Positions 48,311 to 60,799 of a DNA stretch of 64,000 nt are shown here, one piece after another. The notes under the pieces are model-generated. The model ran no database searches. It saw nothing but the letters and a program-made list of their open reading frames with translations, and was not told the DNA's origin. This DNA comes from Fasciola hepatica (lineage: Eukaryota; Platyhelminthes; Trematoda; Plagiorchiida; Fasciolidae): assembly GCA_948099385.1 (NCBI GenBank), contig CANUEZ040000167.1:5865001-5929000 (forward strand). The letters run 5' to 3'. The stretch's first letter is position 1, and the number at the start of each line of letters is the position of its first letter. The position numbers and the translations under genes are program-made.

Positions 48311-48356
48311 TTCAGTCCTCTTAGAAATCTGTTAGATCTTCCAAATCCTGTCTTAG

Positions 48357-48405
48357 TTTGTTGTTGTTGTTGTTGTTGCGTGTTGTTGTTGTTGTTGCTG
48401 TTGTT
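48357..48405. repeat. (TTG)n microsatellite, imperfect
   Basis: Interrupted TTG repeats that generate poly-Gln/Asn ORFs on the minus strand, which are artefacts. Confidence 0.9.
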
Positions 48406-48409
48406 TCTG

Positions 48410-51190
48410 CAGTTGCATTGTTCATTAATTGCGCAGTTATTTATTTGTGATACGTATCTCTTGTTTTTCTGTTTTTCTTGACTACAGCTCAAGAACTTAC
48501 AAAAATGGAAATGAAAAATTCCATTTTCAACGGTCCTTACTCTCACTGGGAGCAATTTTCCCCGTCTACTGTTTTTATCTTACCACATACGACCACCGAG
48601 GCCAGACCACGTGATTCAACCCATTCGCATATGAAAATAAAACCATATTCAAGATATTTGAAATGAGTTCCCGAGTACCTGGACTCTTTACAGTCTGACT
48701 TAGTCAGTTGACATGTTTGATCACGTCCAAGTGAAGCACAGATTCGTTTGTATAAAATTACTCATTTTCTCCGGTCATTAGAGCAGGCTGCCTAAAAATG
48801 TTGAGGATATTGTGATACACCAGAATGCTGATTTTTTTCTCATGGGTTTTTTACGCTGAAGGTGATATTGGTTGGAAGACTGTTTAATCAGGCTTGTGCA
48901 TACCGGGGCAAAACGGCGTGGACGCGCATGAGACACCCGGGAAAGTCGAAAATCGCAGCCTACTACTTTCATGCTTGTTAGTAGATAAATTGTTGCAGTA
49001 TTCGCAGGACTCAAGAACCTGACGTTTGAAGATGTGGCATACGTGTTCATTCAGTTGAGTGACGCACTTGACCGAAGAAAATCTGGTCGAAAATGAAGAT
49101 AGATTGGGGACAAGTATGTGTCACTATTGTTGTTAATATGACAGAGAGGAGAATCAAAGCTCAGATCGCAACATTCATCGGTCGCGGGGTCAACTTATGG
49201 AGCTGGGTCAATCATTCTACAACCGTTCAAGTTCAGGGGGCATGGCACCACAAATGGTTCATACAAATCGGGAGGGTGAGTTCGGGTTAATGAAGTAATG
49301 AAAAAGATAGGAACAGACCGAGTTATGATTAGGAAAACACTAACGGCTGAATGGATATAGGGGAACAATAGTAACGAGGGATGTGTCCACACGCACCTCT
49401 GATGGACGCCGCAAGGCGAACACAGTGCAAGACTTTTTACCCCCCCCCCCCCCCCCCCCCGCTGCCGGAACGGTATAGTTGCAATTGATGGAACTTATTG
49501 GCTAAAAATCGAGAACATTGTTAAATGACCGGATCTTTCAGAAGTCGCGGTTCGAGTGACCACATTATTCTCGGCCAATTGTACAGATTGATAGTCTGCC
49601 TGGGATCACATTTGCGGGTCTGGAAATCACGTGTATTTCCTTTTTAACAGATACCCCTAATATGAGGAAATCTCGGGCGATTACTGCCTGCTATAACACC
49701 TGGGACTGAGATATTTATGGAAATGAGGCCAAAGTTGATTACCGACCGGTTAATGGGATAAAGTGAAACAGAAGATGCAGCATTTCAGTGTACTAAGGTG
49801 GATGCCAAGTTGGAACAACATTTCTGTCTATTAGACACGCTACCAGAAAAAGAAATGCACTGACGTTATTCAGGCTTGGCTTGATATATTACCGGGCAGC
49901 TGACTTATATTTATCGAGATCTTTCAGCATGCAGGTGAAGAAGTCTTTGACGTAAACGATGAAAAGACAATATGACATAACAGCACTGTGTAAGGTTCAT
50001 AACTTAGCATCCCTGGGTCTCAACAAACTCCTTCCCGTCTACGAAAGTCAGATTTAACTCAAAAGTGTTCATTTCTGTATGAAAGAGAAGGGAGAGAAAG
50101 AGAGAGAATTGAGTCGAAAATATGTGGACGACTGAGAATAATACCATCAGCCCAGGAATCCCAAGTTAAAGAGAAACCAGAAAAAGTCGTACCGAAAAGA
50201 GGGACACGGTGTGACTGCAAACGCGTTCATCAGAAAAGTAGATGATTAAACATGTACACGAAACTATCGTGAACGCGTGCGTGAGCGTCGTTGGTGTCAG
50301 CTGATCAATAAGAGCACGAAACAAACAAATATGCTTGATGAAGCGGAGATGAGCAGAATTCCAACTTATAGAACGTCCAGATTGAGGCAGTCTCCCAAGG
50401 ATCAAAATGAATACATACTGCACAAAACTCTACTTAATCTGTTGTACTTCGTTGGAACTATTACAAAAAGCCGCAGTCGGTTAACGGCAGCGCTCTGAGT
50501 TTATTCGAGTCCATATGTGGTCGTAGTAATTGAGTGGAAATGCCGAAGTAAACCACTGGAATCACACTGTTTAGATATAGCGGCTGAGAATCGTGTCATG
50601 GTCGGTTGCTACTCTAATACAAATCGGCGGGTGAAAGCATTCATTAGGCACGAACAAGTGCGTGCTTCAAACAATTAAATCCCTTAGGAGAAGCAAGACA
50701 ACGAATCCTGTTTACAGTCGAGGTGATTGAGATCAGGCTGCATCGAACAACCTAGTGTTCGTAAAAACCGTTTGTTAAGGCAATGCTTCTTTCCTGGCCA
50801 ACGGTCGGCAAGATAGTGAGACAGACACGCACAATCGGTGAAACCACTGGCCGAACTGTCCACGCAGATGTTTTATCATCTGCCAGGCATTTGCTATTTT
50901 GAAGCCCTGTGAATACTCGGGTCTATTGACTAACGTTACTAATTTTACAAAAGCCGGTATGTGTACTGTATTGGCCTGATGTGAAGTACCGAAAAGACAG
51001 ATTTGTGTTCGGCACGTACGGTTTTCTGAAATATTTGACCATGTGGATATTTCACGAATTAAACATTTGACTACTATGTAATATTCCAGTAGTCAAAATT
51101 CAAATGAAGGGTTCTTAGGTGAACCGACATACACCGGACAGCTCGCATTCGACACTAGTTAACGTGTGCATGATTGACGATGGCCATCGT
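48410..51190. other. Unassigned sequence with poly-C tract
   Basis: Only short ORFs are present and no family resemblance was seen. A 21-base C run lies at 49440-49460. Confidence 0.35.
49440..49460. repeat. Poly-C tract
   Basis: 21 consecutive C, an extreme homopolymer that could also mark a sequencing or assembly weak point. Confidence 0.95.

Positions 51191-51193
<3 letters not shown>

Positions 51194-51277
<84 letters not shown>
51194..51277. repeat. (TA)n microsatellite, long
   Basis: About 42 uninterrupted TA repeats, the longest in the window. Confidence 0.95.
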
Positions 51278-51282
<5 letters not shown>

Positions 51283-51889
51283 TGCATATGGGTGCATGAA
51301 AAACATGTTATGTTCTCGTACTTGACAGCTCTAAAGCAGAACTATACAATTTTAAATCTTCTATAAATAGTGATTATTGAAAAGTTGTTGAAACAATAAT
51401 TTTTGTGGTCTGCTTGTATGAGCTGAACAAGTTTGCTCAGAATTCAGAGGAAACTCTATTTTTTCTACGGCAAGTCTGCCGCTCGAATCGTGAGCCTCTG
51501 AGGGAAAACACAAAGTTTTACATTGAAATAACCGAAAGATGAAGAGAAACACAACTTTCGTACATATCATTATTCATCTAGTCAGCTTTCATTCTTCGAA
51601 CGGATTGACTCTCACTTACGGGACAAACGCCGTGCCAGTTGGGCCAACTCTGTACGGACAAACCAGTTGGAATAACGCACGTGAATATCCAGGGCCCCCT
51701 CCCCATTTTCTTCTGTATTTCCGCTTCTGTATTCTCTAACCATTGATGGTCATAATGACCGAATACCCACTAAGATGCAGAATATAAAATTTTGCAACAT
51801 AATAAATTATTATGAGTTAAATAAATCTGAATTTACAAGAAATCGGATGACAAGGCACAGGATCTCACTCAGCTCCGCTTCAACAATCA

Positions 51890-52868
51890 CTACTTAAAAT
51901 CGTGTACAACCGCCATCCTGCTTGAAGACTCCAATATATCTTCTCGGCATACCTCTGACAAGACTTGGTCGGTTTTCACCCAGCCTCGCTTACGGGTGGT
52001 TAACAATTCACACTTTGACTGGGAAACCATGGGACTTTTGTACACCTGGCGAGCAAGTATGCCCCGTAGGTTCTCAGTCGAGTTGAGATCTGGGCTGCAA
52101 GCTGGCCTCTGCATGACCTTGATCCCGCAGAACAACAGCGAGCATTTTGTAGTGTATGATCAGTGGACAGAAAGCATTATCACGTGGGAATATGGCGTCA
52201 TTTTATAATCCGTTGGTCAGTAGAGGGAGCAAAATCTGTTCCAAAGTACGAATAAGCACAGTGGGATCTTGTAAGCCCTTGGGTATAACTGTTACTTTGG
52301 CCGTTACCTGAGAAGGTCCCCCAAACTATCGTTCAGTTCTTGTCGTTGTTTGTTTCACTGAACTTTGTTTCTTCTTTGATGATATCACGCCAATAATAAT
52401 TCCAAACATCCGGTCCAGCCAAACAAATGATTTTGTCAATAAATTGGACATCTTCCCGCTTGTTCATTCATGCTACGTGTGTTTCAGTCCATGGTAAACC
52501 TGGTCCTTTATGCAAACGTGTGAGACCAATGAATCTTTTTTTATGTTCAATCCACGGCTCAGCTTCTACCGTTCTTTGTGTTACATTCGCTTCGAAACAC
52601 TGACCCCGATCATAGTTTTCAGTGGCAATATGCAGTATGTGTTCTTGGAGGCCGGACGAATTAATCTGCGTTCGTCCAATTGGGTTAATTTTTTGGACTA
52701 CCCTTTCACATTTTTAGGCGCATATCGCTCGTTACGTTCCAGATACCGTCCTATGATTTCTCTCGACCACTTGTATTGCTTGGTGATCTCGTACTAGCTG
52801 AGTTCCATTTGGGAGAATGCAGATATTTCGTCCTTCTCAAAGTCTGTTAGTTTCTCTCCGAGCGTCAT
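51890..52868 (-). pseudogene. Tc1-like transposase, near full length, broken
   Basis: The minus-strand start ATG at 52868 gives an N-terminal helix-turn-helix block ('LTDFEKDEISAFSQMELS', then after a stop 'EITKQYKWSREIIGRYLERN'). The middle is decayed ('VWGTFSGNGQ' near 52300). The catalytic domain shows 'FPRDNAFCP' (second Asp of the DDE triad) and 'PACSPDLNSTENLRGILARQV' in pieces (third acidic residue, in the ENL block). The span of about 979 bp fits the usual 330-340 residue family length. Several stops and frameshifts make it inactive. A terminal-repeat-like sequence lies upstream at 53257-53286. No matching left end was found. Confidence 0.78.
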
Positions 52869-53256
52869 TGTGCAGACAAAACTGGGAGTGTATACACGCA
52901 ACCAATGCTAATGAAGGGCTAGCCTACTAGGATGGACCACTTACTCTGGTGCACATGGCTCACGTGATTCTAGTTCTCATGGATTGTCAGTTGCCAAATC
53001 TGCAGACCGAATTAATCATCTTGTTGCTAGGCTCAATAATCTGTCTGGTTCTGCGAAACTGTCCGCTGGACCGCGCGATATTATAGGGGGTCGTATACTT
53101 TTGTCACCTTTGTTTTTCAAGTTTTCTGCTGTAATTAGCGTACAGTACATAGTTTTGTTCTGAAATTTGGTTCACCGCATGGTATTGTGCATTCTGTCGT
53201 TCTGGCCAGATACGGTTTCATTAAAGAATACAGAATCGTAGATATCCGATGAGATG

Positions 53257-53286
53257 GGGGTTTCTATACTTTTATCGCATACTGTA
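53257..53286. repeat. Possible Tc1-like terminal inverted repeat
   Basis: Read on the minus strand it begins 'TACAGTATGCGATAAAAGTA', the TACAGT...AAAAGTATA pattern of Tc1-family ends. It lies about 390 bp upstream of the transposase start. A related 'cgtatacttttgtcacc' lies at about 53091. The expected partner near 51700-51880 was not seen. Confidence 0.45.
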
Positions 53287-53374
53287 TAAGATTCACAGAT
53301 TCTTGATAAGGCTGTTGCCATGTTTGTCGTTGTCACTCACGGAGATAAACTATTGGAGGATGGATTGTTGACAT

Positions 53375-54861
53375 TATTTTAGAACAACAAGATCCTGTGG
53401 AAGACGGAACGAAAGGCACTGTTTAACAGTAAACAGGTAGAGATTTTTTTATCGCACGTAAAGTGAGGAACAGCGTATGGGATATACCCCATAATCAAAA
53501 GACGTACTGTAAAAGTGGACTGTGGGGGCACTTTCGCGTTAGAAGGTTGTATGTGGTTGGGAAGACAGAAAGAGGGAGAGTGTTCCATAGTTTAGCGGTT
53601 CGGGGAAAGAAAAGTTTGGAAGAAGTACGACAACTAGTGACAGAAACTTGGTTAGGATGACTATTTGCCTGGGTACGTGATGATCGGGAAGAAGTTTTGG
53701 GAAGATGAACTGCCAAAGCAAGCTCAAAACAAAATCAAAAACGAAGCAACAGCCCGACAATGGGCTAATGACAGCAAATTCGAGGTTAACGAAGGATCGT
53801 CGACCAGTCAGGTGGCCTTTCGCTGAACCCGATCCAGAAGAGGAAGCGGGGCAGGTGAAGCTCCACCCCACTCATGACTGCGGTATTCAAGTGCGGGGCG
53901 GATTTGAGCTTTGTATAGCAGAAGAAGATTAGCTGATCTGAAGAAGCTTCTGGTGCGAAACAGAAAGCCAACTTTGCGCGCAGCACGAGAGGCGAGCTGA
54001 GATATGAAAGCGGACGAACATAGAGAAGAATGTATAGATAAGCCAAGAAGAGAGGTAGAATCAGTGGAAGGCGTTACGGTTGAATAAAAGGATAAATGAG
54101 GGGAGAATGAATGATTTTTCAAAGAAATTAAGAAGAGAGGTTATGGAAGCATTAAATGCACCATGATTGTGAGACCCCTAGGAGGAGACGTGTTCCAGGT
54201 CGGACTCCAAAAATACTCTAATTGTATTGCGGCCTCAATCGATGTTGGTGCTGCCATAGCGAGAAGTGCGGTAAGAAAGAGGAAAATGAAGAATGGCGTC
54301 ATCGGAAAAGGAACGGACTGATTAGAAGTAGTGGGTAGAAGACCATTAATAAATAAAAGAAAGAGGACTGATCCAAGTATTGAGCCTCGGAGAACGCCAG
54401 CATTCACAGGAAATGGTTAGAATAGAAGCCCATCAACTCGGACGGAGGTAGTTCGCTCACTGAGAAAACTTGATGTCCACTATACGACAGCGAAGGAGAA
54501 CCCGAACTGGGGAACTTTCGCCAGATGACCTTCGTGCGAAACTCTATCAAAGGCCCTAAAGATGTCGAGCAACACCACGTATGTTTCTCCTTGATTGTCG
54601 AGTGCAGCCGACCAGGAGTGTAAGACGGGAGCTAGGATATCACCGGTGGACCGGCGGGGTCGGAATCCGTATTGCCGACTATTCAGTGGTCCTTCGTGTT
54701 CGAGAAACGTACGCAGTTGGTCGGCGATGGCTGTTTGGAGTACTTTCGAAATAATGGGTGTGAGTGAAATTGGACGATGGTTGTTGTGGTTAGAAAGATC
54801 ATCACGCTTGACAATAGGAAAAATCACAGCGTATTTTCTAGGTTTCGGAAAAGTAGGTAGT

Positions 54862-54914
<53 letters not shown>

Positions 54915-55730
54915 CGACATAAGAGAGGGGTCAGTTCAGGGCACACCTTTCAAGGACGATGGGTGGTATACCATCCGGACTGGGTGGTTTGCATACTAAC
55001 AAAGAACGCGGCACTTGTCGGATCTCCTTAGTGCTAATATGAGGTAGAAAACGGAGGACAGCGGGAAGAGAAGGAACCGGAGAAGTAGGACAACTAGGTA
55101 AGATGGAGCTGAAGGCAAGTCGGGATGCAAAACCCTAGCTTTCTCTAATGGTTCACAAACAAGATCACCAAAGGAATTACAGATGCGAGGGAAATTGGAA
55201 GGGCAGAAATTTCAGGCGACTGCAAGGGACCAAAATTTTCGGCTACCGGTGGCTGATGCGAGTAAGCGTTCGGCTTTCCAACAGACGAAGCGTTCTTTGT
55301 CTTTCTGTATGGTTGTTGAGCATCTGTTCCCGGCCCGTACGAAGCGATGGTGGGAGTCAGGAGTGGGAGAGCGGCGCCAGCGGTGGAATGCTGGAAGCTG
55401 CAAGAGTACACCATGACCACATACGTGATTAAACCACTCGAGGGATTCGGGTCTGCAGGGTTTGGAAAAGTGAGGAATAAAAGTTCTATACCTTGAAGAA
55501 CAATGTTAGTGAAACCAGAAAGGGAAGGGGGGAAACCAAAAGCAAAGTAGCAATCGCTCCAAGGATAGGAAGCTAGGAAATCTCGAAAGCCATCGCAGAT
55601 GGCTGGACTGTAGCTCCGAAGTGTATGTCTTGAGGTGGGTGGAGGGTCGGGAAGGATGTAGACCTGATACGGATCTTCTTCACAGATTCCACTGGAGCTG
55701 GATTCATGTGTGATTGAGGGGAAGACAGAC
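53375..55730 (-). pseudogene. Non-LTR retrotransposon (Jockey/CR1-like), frameshifted
   Basis: Minus-strand readings from 5' to 3': end of the endonuclease and linker ('SGICEEDPYQVYILPD', 'SYPWSDCYFAF', 'VLQGIEL'); linker with 'SHHRFVRAGNRC' and 'SRKFWSLA' (55212-55403). RT entry is 'PPSPDGIPPIVLERC'. RT blocks then appear at 54480-54850: 'NNHRPISLTPIISKVLQTAI', 'YGFRPRRSTGDIL', 'YVVLLDIFRAFDRVSHEG' with the block A Asp intact. Next are 'VNAGVLRGSILGSVLFLLFI' (54340-54407) and a catalytic box reading 'FSDDAIL' in a shifted frame, then 'LYKAQIRPALEYRSHEWGG' (53808-53950). The C-terminus is 'SKLFFPRTAKLWNTLPLSVF'. A (GA)n tract interrupts it at 54864-54912. Multiple frame changes; inactive. Confidence 0.82.
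54864..54912. repeat. (GA)n microsatellite inside the RT pseudogene
   Basis: About 24 GA repeats, read as Leu-Ser repeats on the minus strand, between the RT entry block and the 'PKPRKYAVIFPI' block. Confidence 0.95.
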
Positions 55731-55739
55731 AGTTTGGGT

Positions 55740-57180
55740 GAGTCTCATCTACTACCTACCCGGCTCGGCCAGTTTGAGCATTGGTTTCCCGGGGTAGGTG
55801 TTTTTGGAAGCAATCTGTTGAAATCATAGGTGAGAACTGAATGATTTTCACCACAGTCTTGCGCATGTGTACAATGGAAGGGGTATTGGTACTCTATAGA
55901 CTCAAAGGTTCACTAACCTATTGGGGACAATCGGCAATGATGTCCATGAGAATGTGAATGGACTACCACGTAAAGTCCCACCCAACAGGTCAGGAGTGGT
56001 CCTGAACCCGGAGAAAGTTGCATACTGTCTACCACCAGGAAGAGACTGAAGTGGCAGAAGCCTCTGAAGACACGACAGATCACTGGTCAGTGATGCTAGC
56101 CCCCAGCTGTCACCCCACATAGCGGAGGAAAACAGGTTTCATACTCTCCAATAAAGGCTTACATGGACTTCGCCGGAGGGGATTTCAGCTGGTTAGCTTA
56201 ATCTACCGATCGACATTGAAAAGCCGTATGAACGAACTGGGTAGTTTGTTCTCAGTTGTGAGGATGAGAAGGAGTGTGAGATTCGTCGGGGGAAATTATG
56301 CAGAGATTAAATGGATGAACTCAGGCGAGTGAAAAACAATGATGCAGACACTTCTCATAACAGAGCCTATCAAATCAATCAAACACAAGCATGGGAGCTT
56401 CCAGATCCACCACCCGCACCTAACTGATATATTGCAGGTTGATTTTTGGTGTGTTCTAGTTGGCCATCTGAATGCCTGCTGGAATGAAGGGTCAACTTGA
56501 CGAAAGGTCAACCGAAACCCACAACGCATCTCATGCTGCCAAACGGCGTGCAGGCTTTCTATAGATCACTGAGGGCAAGGAGTTGGCGGTTCCATTTTGT
56601 CACGAGGTGGCCATTGTCAGCTGCATGAGCTCAACTGGGATGAAGTGAGTTTCGTTCAGCGATCATATGAACACACTCTCTGTTAGAATCAGGTTTACTT
56701 TTCTTTGAGAAGGTAATAAACCCCTTGCAATGAACTGGATTCACCTGGCATTTGGCTGTGTCAAACCAAAAGCTGATTCAAAACGAATGATGAGATACTA
56801 GGAGTAAATACAAGAAAACTCAACTCTCCTTGGAGGGAAACAAACTAAAGGGCTATAAAAACCAACGGCGATTCATCAGACGAGACCATCGCTCCACTTT
56901 TCAGTAAAAAAAAGCTGGGACGCACTCTGTACAGCTGTTACGACCGACGTACTGGGACTCGTCGGTGAAGAGCACATGCACCAGATCATATTCAGAAAAC
57001 CACTTAAACTTGGCTTGTGTGCAAGGTCGTGAGCCACACGTCAACCACCAGACTATACTCAAAAGACAAACGGTTGCCGATTTTCGAAATTGTCTTCTAC
57101 TCGATCAAGAAGCGAAATAACTACGAATCCCCTCAGTCACTTAGACTGAAACTGCCAGATTTGAGGGATTTTTTAAGGAA
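55740..57180. other. Unassigned sequence
   Basis: The upstream part of the element at 53375-55730 may reach to about 56100, but no endonuclease core motif is recognisable there. Confidence 0.35.
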
Positions 57181-57182
57181 AC

Positions 57183-57188
57183 AGAGAG

Positions 57189-57234
<46 letters not shown>
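57183..57234. repeat. (GA)n microsatellite
   Basis: About 25 GA repeats with one early interruption. Confidence 0.95.
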
Positions 57235-57237
<3 letters not shown>

Positions 57238-57384
57238 GTAAGCGAAAAGCAGCCCCTAAAGTCGACGAATCTTCTTGCGTTAGAAGTTCAGTAAAATTCA
57301 TGCAACCGAAACAAGAGTCACAGTCAAAAGCAAACGTAGGCCTTAGAGAAACTTCACTCAAAATCATTTGGGAACTTGTATTAT

Positions 57385-57690
57385 TCACGATACCCGAACT
57401 GATGGGACGTATTGAAATCACTCCAAACGGGAACTACGCAAACTCAAGTAGCACGAATGCCAGTACTGCAAAATTTTACTACTTTGCAGAACTGGTTTGT
57501 GTAAATATGTCAATCAAAAGAAAATAATTGGTAGATTCCAAATTGACCAATGACAGAGCTTATGCTGTACCTGTCACCAACAGTACTGATTGGTTGAAGC
57601 TCTTCAGCGTATGTAGCCACAAAGCTGTACTTGACCGTGTCACGTGCGATGGACGCTGAATTACCACAGAACTGTTCACTTTCTTCGAAT
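57385..57690 (+). repeat. Dispersed repeat R, copy 1
   Basis: Shares ordered landmarks with 58075-58600 and 60800-61085: 'gggacgtatt', 'aaactggtttgtgtaaatatgt', an 'agaaaataattggtaga' segment, 'ctgattggttgaagctc' and 'gtcacgtg.gatg'. It is non-coding. Confidence 0.65.
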
Positions 57691-58074
57691 TGTAATAGTA
57701 ACGTGCAAGAAATGCTATTAGATCCGATCTGCTTTTCGCAGATTTTCTGAGTTTACTCTTCAACCAAACCGCTTAGGTTGGTCAAATTTAGCATGCTGAT
57801 GTGTCAACCCAATGCTATATTGAACATACACACAGATTTCAAGAGTGAAACAGAAAAATGGATTAATCGCGGGAAATGCGCTTGAGAGGGTGCGAAATGA
57901 TATTAAACCCATTCCTGGACAAATGGTAAAAACACTGTAGCGGTTAAAATAAGAACCGACATTGGTCGGCGATAACTTATTTCCGGTACTCAGCGATGTG
58001 TTACTGTTCAGCAATACCGTTTTGGTTCACAAGACTTGTCGGGTTAAAAGGTTGTTTATTGGCGGCCTGTAACA

Positions 58075-58600
58075 TTCGCGATACCTCAGTTGATAGAACA
58101 TGTTAGAATCACTCCAACCCGAAACGACGCTAATCAAAGTAGAAAGAACGCCATAGCTGTGGAATTACATGTTAAGTGTATTACAAAACTGCTTTATTTA
58201 AATATGTTGAATGAAAGAAAATAGTTCTTATCACTAGTTTTGAAAATTGGCATTGATTGTAGCTCAGGTTGTTGTTGTTAAACAGCTTCTGATCACTGAG
58301 TTTGGCTCTTAGGCAGCAAACGTCTCATCACCCGTCGGGGTGACTTCGTCAGTGCGCACTGACGATCGGTGATTAAACTTTTGCGACCTAAACGCCAAGC
58401 TCAGCGATCAGAAGCCGGTGAAAAATAAATGGCAGATTACCGGTTGACCAATCCTAGCGCGCTTCTGCTGTACCTGTCTTCGGTCATCCTGATTGGTTGA
58501 AGCTCCTCAGCGTACATAGTCGCGAAGGTGCATCTAACCGTGTCACGTGTGATGCCTGCTGAATCACCACAGAATCACTTGTTCGGCCAACTTGAAGACA
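58075..58600 (+). repeat. Dispersed repeat R, copy 2, interrupted
   Basis: Same landmarks as copy 1, but about 200 bp (roughly 58225-58430) are inserted after 'aaagaaaata', containing the fold-back at 58285-58415. After it the repeat resumes with 'gaccaatcc' and 'ctgattggttgaagctcctc'. Confidence 0.6.
58285..58415. mobile_element. Fold-back (MITE-like) element
   Basis: The first 48 bp ('gcttctgatcactgagtttg'...) and the reverse complement of the last 48 bp ('gcttctgatcgctgagcttg'...) match at roughly 80 per cent. The centre is a perfect 16-bp palindrome 'gtcagtgcgcactgac' (58348-58363). It sits inside copy 2 of repeat R, which shows that it arrived later. No coding capacity. Confidence 0.6.
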
Positions 58601-59500
58601 GTCGTAATCCAGTCGGAGGATACAATCATGTGGTTGGAAGACCTTGCTTCACCTTATTGCGTGGACTATCTTCAAATCCTCCACCACTAGAGGTTCATTC
58701 CCCCAGTGCCGGTTTGTGGTGGTGCCGTCATCTACTCGACAATTCCTCCTGTGTCGTTCTTCGTTCGTTAAGTAATAGGTATCGAACGGAACTTTGTATT
58801 GAGGTGACTTCTGCGACCAATAACCATGTTTATTGCTCCTTGACTGTTCGAATTTTGCAGGAGATTACCATGAAAAAGTCAAAATTACCTCATTTCTAAA
58901 TGGAGTCTCGCGTCGAGCCATGTCATCATTATCCAAAAAGAAGAGAACGGAAAGTCCTCATCCGAATGACATCAGATTCCGCTTCCTCATTTGGCGAATG
59001 TTCAGACAGTGAAATAACTGTTCCCGCAACCTCTGGGCTACATTCGTTCTAGTCCTGAATCTCAATCTGAGTTTGTGTTTTCTCACGTTCTTCGGCTTCA
59101 GTGAGAGTGATATCGGGCGACTTATTTGTCTCCCCCATCATTTTGCTGATTCATAGTTTCATCATAGGAAAAATATTCTACTTGTTCACAACCAGTTAGA
59201 TTTCATTTTCCAGCATCCACCACCCCATCAACCATGGATTGAATGTTCAGTTGTGACATTTCCGTCAAACTTTCTCTGACCGTTCTTGAGTTTTCTTTAG
59301 TGGCCATGGCTTCCATAGGCACGTGAATACCGGCCAGTCCGTGAGGCGCGTTCGCGAGCTGGAACGCATTCACGAAACGGCCGACATGGGCAATACTGAC
59401 AGTCTCTCGCTGAGGTTCCGGCAGGCTGTCCTCAAACTAGTCAGCCAATAGCTCAGCCCGTGGTGCCTCATCCAAAGTGAGATAAGCATGGTCCAGGAGA
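58601..59500. other. Unassigned sequence
   Basis: A 123-codon plus ORF (58528-58899) overlaps repeat R copy 2 and has no recognisable features. Confidence 0.3.
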
Positions 59501-59503
59501 AGT

Positions 59504-59523
59504 GGTATTATTATTATTATTAT

Positions 59524-59558
<35 letters not shown>

Positions 59559-59640
59559 ATAATAATAATAATAATAATAATACTAATAACAATAATAATA
59601 GTAATAATAGTAATAATAATAACAATATTAATAGTTGCTG
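59504..59640. repeat. Compound (TTA)n-(TAG)n-(TAA)n microsatellite
   Basis: TTA repeats, then about ten TAG/GTA repeats, then imperfect AAT/TAA repeats. The poly-Leu and poly-Val ORFs over it are artefacts. Confidence 0.92.
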
Positions 59641-60499
59641 TTTTACTAATGGTTATCGGAATGTACGTTGCTTTCATGGGTTTTTCATACTGCGTGGAGA
59701 GACTCGATGAACGTCTTTTCAATCGGGAAGACAAGCCTCAGCCAATGGGATTTATCCTGAATAAGATAATCGGATCATTCAAATACTGCCACCAGACTAC
59801 AATATGACTGGCCAGGATTTTATCTATCAGTGGTTTTGTGTACCCAAGTCACATATAAGGGAACGGATTGTGCTAGACGTGAAATAAAGAAAAGTATTCG
59901 CAGCTACGATTTTCTGGTTGCTTGGTGAAGCCCTTTTGTAATGTAAATGTGATGTGGCCAGGTAGACTGTCTCAACGATTCTGTGATGAAATATATAAAC
60001 TGAAATTGGATTTTAGCTTCAGAAAATTGGCATCCACGTTAACAAGTGACTGGATCAAAGGTCACTGTAACTATCCTGTGTGACCTTCTACCCAACCTTT
60101 GTGACAAATCACAGAAGGATCGATTACTTGGTGCTATCACATCAGTTAAATAAGTAGTCGGGGTTTACTAAAAGACTCCAATTTTTAGGAAGTAAGGACC
60201 GCGACATACTAAAAAGCTGCCTCGTAATCAAAAAAGACACACCTGACTGGTTGAAACGAATTGTGGAAAGGTTTTTGCAACTGAAATGGACTGCTCACGC
60301 TTATGCATCAATACATAAAGGAGTTTGTACCGGCGAACTCTGACAGAATACATTCCTGCAGTTCTTGTTTTGTCAGTCTTTGGTGTTCTTAGACTGAGTA
60401 CAAACTATTCCCTTATGCACGGTTATTCCGGTAGATTCATCTCCTACAGTCAACCAACACCATTGTTTTCCAAGTGAGTAGTGTGGTGTTGTATATGGA

Positions 60500-60690
60500 T
60501 GACAAAACGGAGTTTCTCCAGAAAAGCACGCGACCGGTTTCGTGGATGTTTCTTCTTATCAGGTATGCTTACCCGGTACTCTGCCCAGTCATCTTTCTAT
60601 TTGACCAATCCACAGCTGGTTTACAGTTGTAATTTCATTTGAATCGTATGGAGCGTGTATGGACGAAGAGTTTATTTTTAGAATCACACG
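60500..60690 (-). repeat. Penelope-type terminal repeat fragment with dead hammerhead
   Basis: The minus strand matches 63519-63700 in order ('agtaccgggta.gcatac', then the hammerhead core, then 'cgtgctt'). In the ribozyme core CTGATGA is CTGATAA (G8 lost), stem II is unpaired and stem I has lost pairing, so it is not functional. Confidence 0.6.
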
Positions 60691-60799
60691 GCAGTGCTTC
60701 TAAAGTTGGGATCATGTGTCTTCGTTCTTAAGCTTGGCCGTATTAACCGACGAAATAATTCTGGAAATATCACCGTGTGATTCTGTAGTGATCTAAACT

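Noticed and set aside
51115..51306. ORF with Tyr-Ile repeats (also at 44290, 63452 and 63815)
   Set aside because: Translations of TA microsatellites.
59437..59807. Poly-Leu, poly-Val and poly-Ile/Thr ORFs
   Set aside because: They are translations of a trinucleotide microsatellite.
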